In this document: piece after piece, positions 58,504-64,000 of the stretch
How positions within the stretch are numbered: the stretch's first letter is position 1
Layout: every line of letters begins with the position of its first letter
From: Zwartia vadi
Lineage (GTDB): Bacteria > Pseudomonadota > Gammaproteobacteria > Burkholderiales > Burkholderiaceae_B
Direction of reading: 5' to 3'
DNA length: 64,000 bases
Assembly: GCF_030410375.1 (NCBI RefSeq)
Contig: NZ_JAUHHE010000002.1
Coordinates: forward strand, 186,001 to 250,000
Program-made: the position numbers and the translations under genes
Notes under the pieces: model-generated
The model's input: the letters and a program-made list of their open reading frames with translations, nothing else
Told to the model about the DNA's origin: nothing
Databases searched by the model: none

Positions 58504-58983
58504 TCACGATAGTGCATCCATAATTTCTTCTCGAATTGCCTCCGGCGTACTGCTTGGGGCAAAACGTTTGATCACTTGGCCATCACGACCAACTAAAAAT
58601 TTAGTGAAATTCCACTTGATCATCTCTGTGCCTAGTAAGCCGGGACGGCTGCTTTTTAGCCATTCATACAGCGGGTCCGCCTGTGCGCCATTTACATCAA
58701 TTTTGGCAAACATGGGAAAAGTCACACCAAAATCAAGTTCACAAAAACTTTTTATGCTTTGTTCGTCCCCAGGTTCCTGATGTCCAAATTGATTACAAGG
58801 AAATCCCATCACGACTAAACCTTGCTCTGCAAAATCCAGATGGAGTTGCTGCAGACCTTTGTACTGTTTGGTGAAGCCGCACTGAGAGGCGACATTGACA
58901 ATTAAAAGAACTTTTCCGGCGTAGTCAGAAAAAGGGACGAGTTGACCGGTAATCGTTTTCAAGGTCAGATTGGGTAGCGCCAC
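58504..58983 (-). CDS. Glutathione peroxidase (Cys type)
   Basis: 159 residues from GTG 58983, which has AAGGA seven bases upstream; a longer frame reaches 59052 inside phrB but is not family-like. The peroxidatic Cys is in NVASQCGFTKQYKGL; FPCNQFGHQEPG and the KWNFTKFLV motif supply the Gln and Trp partners. It reduces peroxides, probably with thioredoxin as in other bacterial Cys enzymes. Begins 10 bases after the phrB stop. Confidence 0.93.
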   Translation of the reverse strand: MALPNLTLKTITGQLVPFSDYAGKVLLIVNVASQCGFTKQYKGLQQLHLDFAEQGLVVMGFPCNQFGHQEPGDEQSIKSFCELDFGVTFPMFAKIDVNGAQADPLYEWLKSSRPGLLGTEMIKWNFTKFLVGRDGQVIKRFAPSSTPEAIREEIMDALS

Positions 58984-58993
58984 AGTTTCTTCC

Positions 58994-60409
58994 TTAACGA
59001 AGAGATGAGAAAGCTTCGATTGCACGCAAACGACTGCTTCGCAAATCGACAATCTGTTGGGGGTAGTTTAGTGCCTGACGACTGAGGGGGGTCGGATCAT
59101 GTATCTCTTTATTGGAAAGACCGGCCAACTCCGGTAACCAGTGTCGAATAAAGGCTCCCTCGGGATCGAACTTTTCGGACTGACTGATCGGGTTGAACAC
59201 GCGAAAGTAAGGCGCTGAATCCGCACCAGTCGAGGCGCTCCATTGCCACCCGCCATTATTTGCCGCTAGCTCACCATCAATGAGATGTTGCATAAAAAAT
59301 TTCTCGCCTAATCGCCAGTCAAGCAATAAATTTTTAGTTAAATACATGGCGACCACCATGCGCAAGCGATTATGCATCCAACCCGTCTGGACAAGTTGAC
59401 GCATAGCGGCGTCCACGATTGGCACGCCGGTTTTGGCTTGACACCAAGCGTCAAAATCGGCTGGGGCATCACGCCATTTGACTGCGTTGGTTTCGGGACG
59501 CATAGGTTGATGCATCGAGAGGGTAGGATAGCCGTAAAGAAGATGTTGGTAAAACTCTCTCCACAGCAATTCGTTCATCCAAGTCATGATTCCCGCTTGA
59601 CCTGTTTCAAGCTCTCCTTGATTAAAACGAAGTGCTTGTTGCCAACAGTGTCTAACCGATAGCAGACCGGAGGCAAGGTAGGGCGAAAGGGTACTGGTTC
59701 CTGGGATTGCGGGATAATCACGGTCGCGTTTGTAATGCACCATTCGTTCACTTGCAAACATTTCAAGACGCTCGAGCGCCGCTTGTTCGCTTGCCGGCCA
59801 TCCAGATCGAATCGTTTCCGTCGATGAAGGCCACCCGGTTAAAGCGGCTGGGATAGGGTCTCTTTTAACAGATGCAGAGGCGACCTGGGCTTTTGGAGTA
59901 GGCAATAGACGCAGGGGAGCAGTTCGCAATTTTTCACGACAAGCTTTAGCAAAAGGTGTGAAGACGCGGTAGTACTGATCGGAACCTGTCTTGACGCTAC
60001 CGGGAACAAGCAAGGTTCCACCATGATGGCCCGTCATTTGAATCTCGTTTTGCGCCAACAAAGCATAGGCTGCACGGTCTCTTTTTCTTTCGTTCACACC
60101 GAATTCACGGTTGCAATGCACCTCAGTGACTGAATGCTTTTTGCAAAAAGCAAGCAAAGAATCGGGTAAGTCTCTCCAATGGGGAACATTAAGGATTTTC
60201 AAAGGAACATTGAGCGCATTCAGAGCGTCAGATAACTCGCGCAGTGCGCGAAGCCAAAAGTCGACTTTGTGAGGAGAGTCTCCGTGTTCAAGCCATTGCT
60301 CAGGCGACAAGACGAAAAGTCCAATGGCATCGCCTTCAGACATCGCCGCACTTAAGGCGGGTTGATCGCTTATACGCAAGTCACTACGAAACCAACAAAT
60401 TTTTGCCAT
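58994..60409 (-). CDS. phrB: Deoxyribodipyrimidine photolyase
   Basis: 471 residues from ATG 60409. The N-terminal antenna domain (ICWFRSDLRISDQPAL) is followed by the FAD domain with RDYPAIPGTSTLSPYLASG, the WMNELLWREFYQHLLYGYP segment, MHNRLRMVVAMYLTKNLLLD and NNGGWQWSASTGAD. It repairs UV-made cyclobutane pyrimidine dimers with light; class I. Five bases after the peroxiredoxin stop, so cotranscribed. Confidence 0.95.
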   Translation of the reverse strand: MAKICWFRSDLRISDQPALSAAMSEGDAIGLFVLSPEQWLEHGDSPHKVDFWLRALRELSDALNALNVPLKILNVPHWRDLPDSLLAFCKKHSVTEVHCNREFGVNERKRDRAAYALLAQNEIQMTGHHGGTLLVPGSVKTGSDQYYRVFTPFAKACREKLRTAPLRLLPTPKAQVASASVKRDPIPAALTGWPSSTETIRSGWPASEQAALERLEMFASERMVHYKRDRDYPAIPGTSTLSPYLASGLLSVRHCWQQALRFNQGELETGQAGIMTWMNELLWREFYQHLLYGYPTLSMHQPMRPETNAVKWRDAPADFDAWCQAKTGVPIVDAAMRQLVQTGWMHNRLRMVVAMYLTKNLLLDWRLGEKFFMQHLIDGELAANNGGWQWSASTGADSAPYFRVFNPISQSEKFDPEGAFIRHWLPELAGLSNKEIHDPTPLSRQALNYPQQIVDLRSSRLRAIEAFSSLR

Positions 60410-60414
60410 GATTT

Positions 60415-60954
60415 TTACTTTTCCGCCCAACGCTTAACCGCAGCAAGCGTGCTGCTGACGTGCTGGTCTGGACTCATGCTGTTGTGCGTGAAATAGATTT
60501 TAGAATCTGGTGTGACAACGTATGACACTCTACTGGCCATATTCGATGATATAAACATCGTGGCGTCATACGCGCGCATCACCGATCGATCAGCATCCGC
60601 AGCCACGGCGAATTTTCCACCACAGGGACCTAAAGAAAAACGTTTTAATGTCTCGATATCATCGCCTGAAACGCCGACAACAGTCGCGCCATATTTTGCA
60701 AATTCTTCATTTGCTTGGGCAAAAAGATTAGCTTCAATCGAACAGCCACTTGTAAAAGCTTTTGGATAAAAATAAACGACTACGGGTCCTTTTTTTAAGG
60801 AATCCGAAAGTGAAAAACGATAAGGCTTGCCCGCCAGTGCTGCATCCAGTGAAAATGATGGTGCTTGTTGTCCAGGTTTAAGTTGTGCCTGAGCTGTACC
60901 AAACAGCACACTGAGCATGAGCAATAATAGAATGCGAGGCAATGTAAGCGTCAT
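60415..60954 (-). CDS. Exported peroxiredoxin (AhpC/TSA, Bcp-like)
   Basis: 179 residues. The signal peptide (RILLLLMLSVLFGTAQAQ) predicts export to the periplasm, unlike ordinary cytoplasmic Bcp. The peroxidatic Cys is in YPKAFTSGCSIEANLF with the Pro/Thr motif; a second Cys in LGPCGGK could resolve. It heads the run prx-phrB-gpx-RsiV-like. The gap before the next gene (60955-61047) should hold divergent promoters. Confidence 0.9.
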   Translation of the reverse strand: MTLTLPRILLLLMLSVLFGTAQAQLKPGQQAPSFSLDAALAGKPYRFSLSDSLKKGPVVVYFYPKAFTSGCSIEANLFAQANEEFAKYGATVVGVSGDDIETLKRFSLGPCGGKFAVAADADRSVMRAYDATMFISSNMASRVSYVVTPDSKIYFTHNSMSPDQHVSSTLAAVKRWAEK

Positions 60955-61047
60955 GAAGTGTGTTCCTTAGATCCAAGGACAAAAAAAGCGTACAGTAGAG
61001 TAAAGTCAAATCCAGTTATCAATATACAACTCGCGTTGGGGTAAAAG

Positions 61048-61404
61048 ATGGCTAAACCATTCGAAAAATCATTGATTATTGTTTTATCTGGTTTGTCCTT
61101 TTTTGCAGGTATGGGTCTTTTCGGTCAGAGCCATGCTCAGCGTGTGGTTCCACTACCGCCACCGCCGCCCATTATCTGGCCTGATGAGCGTCCCGCAGAT
61201 CCCGCACGCTGGACTCAAGAAGACGTCACTCCCGAACAACGCTACGACACTGCCCGCAAAGAGTCGGTCGCCGCGCATCAGATTGCTAAAGACTACTGCC
61301 TATCGTTGCCTAAAGCAGATCAAGCGGTATGCCTAGCTCAAGCGCGTCTCGAGTATGAACGAGAAATGTCAGAAATCAAGATGCGCTTTGGCGTGACACC
61401 CTAG
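61048..61404 (+). CDS. Small exported proline-rich protein, unknown
   Basis: 118 residues. A signal peptide (hydrophobic SLIIVLSGLSFFAGMGLFG) with cleavage near SHAQ, then VVPLPPPPPIIWPDERP, then a charged helical part with two Cys (KDYCLSLPKADQAVCLAQ). The start has GGGG about eight bases upstream. I do not recognise the family. Codon use looks normal and the signal peptide supports a real gene. Confidence 0.72.
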   Translation: MAKPFEKSLIIVLSGLSFFAGMGLFGQSHAQRVVPLPPPPPIIWPDERPADPARWTQEDVTPEQRYDTARKESVAAHQIAKDYCLSLPKADQAVCLAQARLEYEREMSEIKMRFGVTP

Positions 61405-61416
61405 TTTTTATAGAGT

Positions 61417-61821
61417 TCAGTTCAATCGTCCGTTTGCTCCGCCCACACTGATCCGTCCAGCGCCTAAGAGAGCGATTGCGAGGGCCCCAAACAGGTACAA
61501 ACCTTGCAGCTCAAGAAGCCACCCACCCGTTTTAGTGAGGTGAAAAAGCTGGTGACTATGTGCCAAGTAGATTGCGACCAACATATTGAGCACCACGATC
61601 AAAGCGCTCGCACGAGTGAGTAGTCCAACAATAATTAAAACCGGGGCGATAATCTCGCCAATAAATACGCCATAAGCGACCCACGCAGGCCAGCCATTGG
61701 CTTGAACCATTGCTGAAATTCCGCCAATACCGTGCATCAGTTTATGCAAACCATGCATCAATAACAAAATACCTAAAGACAGGCGAAGTACTAATTTGCC
61801 AATGTCATCGAAGCGATTCAT
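61417..61821 (-). CDS. DoxX family membrane protein
   Basis: 134 residues from ATG 61821, preceded by AGGGG. Four hydrophobic helices with the DoxX start RLSLGILLLMHGLHKLMHGI and the GEIIAPVLIIVGLLTR motif. DoxX-like proteins are linked to thiol redox and quinone processes, function loosely defined. Divergent from the crotonase gene and convergent with the small exported protein gene. Confidence 0.9.
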   Translation of the reverse strand: MNRFDDIGKLVLRLSLGILLLMHGLHKLMHGIGGISAMVQANGWPAWVAYGVFIGEIIAPVLIIVGLLTRASALIVVLNMLVAIYLAHSHQLFHLTKTGGWLLELQGLYLFGALAIALLGAGRISVGGANGRLN

Positions 61822-61871
61822 GCAGACCCCTAAATTCATTCGTACCGTAAGAAGCATCTTAACTTGCGATT

Positions 61872-61885
61872 AGGTATTATTACCA
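61872..61885. promoter_or_regulatory. Short inverted repeat between doxX-like and crotonase genes
   Basis: GGTA (61873-61876) and TACC (61881-61884) flank TTAT, forming GGTATTATTACC in a 100-base divergent promoter region. It may be an operator half-pair, but it is short. Confidence 0.2.
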
Positions 61886-61921
61886 ACAGAACATTTTGAT
61901 CAAGCAAATTAGGAGATTATT

Positions 61922-62722
61922 ATGAGTCAAGCAGTTAGATATGAACAAGAGGGCGGAATCGTCACACTTACGCTCAATGAGCCCGACACACGCAATGCGA
62001 TATCTCCTGACATTATTGAGGCGCTTGTTGGATATTTCGCGCGCATCAATGCTGATCTTTCCGTTGGTTGCGTGATTCTGACAGGTGAGGGCGAAGGCTT
62101 CTCTTCAGGCGGTAATGTCAAGCGTATGCAAGATAGAACGACCGCAGCCGTTCAAAAAGCACCAGTCGATATTCGTGCCTACTACACAAATGGTATTCAA
62201 CGCGTTCCGCTTGCGTTCAACACCCTTGATGCTCCGATCATCGCTGCAGTCAACGGTGCAGCCATCGGTGCTGGGTGCGATCTGGCTTCCATGTGCGATA
62301 TTCGAATTGCAGGGCGAAGTGCCAAGTTTGGCGAAAGCTTTGCGCGGGTAGGACTTGTGTCGGGTGATGGTGGCGCATGGTATTTACCGAAGGCTGTTGG
62401 GCTATCTAAAGCCTATGAGATGACCTTTACCGGTGATTTTCTGGATGCTGAGGAGGCTGCGCGGATTGGACTGGTGTCCAAGGTTGTCGATGATGCGGAC
62501 TTGATGGCCGAAGCTCGCGCCATGGCATCGCGAATCGCTGCGCACCCTGTACATTCTATTCGGATGAGCAAACGATTAATCCGCGACTCTCAACATGTCA
62601 GCTTGCCGATCGCGCTTGATATGGCGGCCGCTTCACAGGCACTTGTGCAAACCACGCACGATCACAAAGAGGCTATCCTGGCTTTTGCCGAAAAACGTAA
62701 GCCAAAATTTGAAGGACGCTAA
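61922..62722 (+). CDS. Enoyl-CoA hydratase/isomerase family protein (crotonase fold)
   Basis: 266 residues, AGGAG upstream. Oxyanion-hole segments SSGGNVKRM and NGAAIGAGCDLASMCDIR. By eye, the two Glu residues used by standard hydratases are replaced: Asp in GAGCD and Phe in GESFARVG. An Asp is present in SGDGGAW, as in isomerase-type crotonases. It is therefore probably an isomerase or another crotonase reaction. Gene is first on this strand in a new transcription unit. Confidence 0.88.
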   Translation: MSQAVRYEQEGGIVTLTLNEPDTRNAISPDIIEALVGYFARINADLSVGCVILTGEGEGFSSGGNVKRMQDRTTAAVQKAPVDIRAYYTNGIQRVPLAFNTLDAPIIAAVNGAAIGAGCDLASMCDIRIAGRSAKFGESFARVGLVSGDGGAWYLPKAVGLSKAYEMTFTGDFLDAEEAARIGLVSKVVDDADLMAEARAMASRIAAHPVHSIRMSKRLIRDSQHVSLPIALDMAAASQALVQTTHDHKEAILAFAEKRKPKFEGR

Positions 62723-62796
62723 GCGAAGACCGTGAGAGCAGGGGGACTTTAACTCTGTATGATGAAGGCAATATCACGGAATGAGAGGATGCCAAA

Positions 62797-64000
62797 ATGA
62801 AACTGACTTTCCTGGGGGCTGCCAGTACCGTCACAGGTTCTAAGACACTTCTGACGACTGAGAGCCGCCAAATTTTGGTGGATTGTGGGCTCTTTCAAGG
62901 GTTTAAAAATCTACGGGCGTTGAATTGGACTGCGTTACCATTTGATGCTCAAAAATTGGATGCGGTTGTTTTAACGCACGCGCATCTCGATCATTCCGGT
63001 GCCTTGCCTTTGCTTGTGAATCAGGGTTTTAGAGGTGCAATCTACGCGACTGCTTCAACCATCGATTTATGCAAAATCCTTTTGATTGATAGCGCCAAGC
63101 TTCAAGAGGAGGAAGCCGACTTTGCCAATCGCCACCATACGACTAAACACGAGGTGGCGTTACCTCTGTACACCGTTGCTTACGCTAAAAAAACTTTCAG
63201 GTTTTTTAAAGCAATCGAATTTAACCAATCGATTGAAGTCACAAAGGGGATTCATTTACGATTCCGCCCCGCAGGACATATTCTTGGCGCAAGTTCCGCT
63301 GAAATAACGGCTGAAGGAAAAACAGTCTTGTTTTCAGGTGACTTAGGACGTCCAAACGATCCGATTATGCATGCACCAGCACCCATTGAGCGGGCAGACT
63401 ATATTGTCGCTGAATCAACTTATGGAAACCGAATACACGGCTCGGTGGATCCCGCTGATTTACTGGGCGATGTGATCAAACGCACATCTGAGCGAGGCGG
63501 AATCGTTTTGATTCCATCCTTTGCCGTGGGACGGGCGCAAGAGATATTGCTAGCCATTTACCGCTTAAAACTTAAAAAAGCCATTCCTGATTTGCCTATT
63601 TACCTGAATAGTCCGATGGCAATCGACATGACTGAAATTTACCAGCGTCATTGCAATGAACACCGTCTTAACGGACGCGAGTGTGCCGGTCTGGGCCATG
63701 TTGCAAAAATGGTGAGAACCCAAGAACAGTCAAGGGCGCTGAACGCTATTCGTTATCCATCTGTAATCGTTTCCGCAAGCGGAATGGCAACGGGCGGGCG
63801 TGTCCTGCATCACATTAAAACTCTTGCGCCCAATCATCGAAACGCCATTGTTTTTGCAGGTTTTCAAGCTGGCGGAACGCGAGGAGCCCGAATGGTGTCC
63901 GGTGAACGAACGATTCGCATCTATGGTGAGGATGTGCCTGTCAATGCGGAAATTATCGCGCTTGATGGCATGTCCGCGCATGCGGACTCATCGGAAATCA
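62797..64000 (+). CDS. Beta-CASP metallo-beta-lactamase-fold RNA hydrolase, partial
   Basis: Open from ATG 62797 to the window edge, 401 codons, no stop reached. AGAGGA lies upstream. Zinc motif THAHLDHSG (His61, His63, Asp65, His66), then PAGHILGASSAEI, FSGDLGRPNDPI, a beta-CASP cap, and SASGMATGGRVLHHI, FAGFQAGGTRG, DGMSAHAD. These are the signatures of RNA-processing MBL enzymes (CPSF73/YSH1-like). Exact RNA target unknown. Truncated by the window. Confidence 0.92.
   Translation, partial: MKLTFLGAASTVTGSKTLLTTESRQILVDCGLFQGFKNLRALNWTALPFDAQKLDAVVLTHAHLDHSGALPLLVNQGFRGAIYATASTIDLCKILLIDSAKLQEEEADFANRHHTTKHEVALPLYTVAYAKKTFRFFKAIEFNQSIEVTKGIHLRFRPAGHILGASSAEITAEGKTVLFSGDLGRPNDPIMHAPAPIERADYIVAESTYGNRIHGSVDPADLLGDVIKRTSERGGIVLIPSFAVGRAQEILLAIYRLKLKKAIPDLPIYLNSPMAIDMTEIYQRHCNEHRLNGRECAGLGHVAKMVRTQEQSRALNAIRYPSVIVSASGMATGGRVLHHIKTLAPNHRNAIVFAGFQAGGTRGARMVSGERTIRIYGEDVPVNAEIIALDGMSAHADSSEI

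Overview
The window is chromosomal DNA of a Gram-negative betaproteobacterium, most likely order Burkholderiales, family Alcaligenaceae or a close relative. This rests on gene order, not on a search. Typical blocks include map/glnD/dsbB divergent from rpsB-tsf-pyrH-frr-uppS-cdsA-dxr-rseP-bamA-skp-lpxD-fabZ-lpxA-lpxB-rnhB; ppsR divergent from ppsA; smpB near ratA-rnfH; and folC-SPOR-cvpA-purF. Base composition looks moderate, roughly half G+C by eye. Coding density is very high: many starts overlap the previous stop by 1-4 bases and no gene-free stretch exceeds about 210 bases. I saw no rRNA, tRNA, insertion sequence, prophage or CRISPR array.

Layout. Positions 1-4273 hold the end of ntrB, then ntrC, ridA and recG. 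4334-8398 holds oxyR, ubiA, proC and a YdgA-like envelope protein, closed by a perfect 30-base palindromic terminator. 8497-10070 (minus) is an SCP2-thiolase-like enzyme paired with a zinc-ribbon/OB-fold protein. 10150-13805 holds small accessory genes (DUF423, lipoprotein, hotdog thioesterase, YqeY, NRDE, EamA transporter). 13926-18172 is folC, a SPOR protein, cvpA and purF. 18217-22186 (minus) is dsbB, glnD and map. 22394-37872 is one long collinear run for translation (S2, EF-Ts, RRF), UMP kinase, undecaprenyl and CDP-lipid synthesis, isoprenoids (Dxr), envelope stress proteolysis (RseP), outer-membrane assembly (BamA, Skp), lipid A synthesis (LpxD, FabZ, LpxA, LpxB), RNase HII and an RNA methyltransferase. 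37869-41271 is the PEP synthase regulator and PEP synthase.

The most accessory-looking part is 41992-48068. It holds a membrane-bound O-acyltransferase, a DHHW/AlgX-like protein with a long Gln/Glu/Ala/Ser-rich spacer, and an SGNH-hydrolase lipoprotein, facing an MltD-like lytic transglycosylase lipoprotein. The four genes sit between smpB and ratA-rnfH, which are normally close together. They look like a polysaccharide or peptidoglycan O-acetylation module. A valine-degradation operon follows (acyl-CoA dehydrogenase, 3-hydroxyisobutyryl-CoA hydrolase, 3-hydroxyisobutyrate dehydrogenase; 49006-52231), then ygfZ divergent from mltG-tmk-holB-tatD, an exported ankyrin protein, and a minus-strand group (RsiV-like lipoprotein, glutathione peroxidase, photolyase, exported peroxiredoxin) that looks like oxidative and light-damage defence. 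The window ends with a small exported protein, a DoxX protein, a crotonase with non-standard active-site positions, and the start of a beta-CASP RNA metallo-hydrolase that runs off the edge.

Non-coding structures worth attention are the rpsB leader, tandem hairpins between rpsB and tsf, a strong terminator after tsf, and a foldable leader upstream of ppsA. I found no convincing wholly new system. The strongest candidates are the O-acetylation module and the ppsA and rpsB leaders. All assignments come from reading the sequence; no database search was run.
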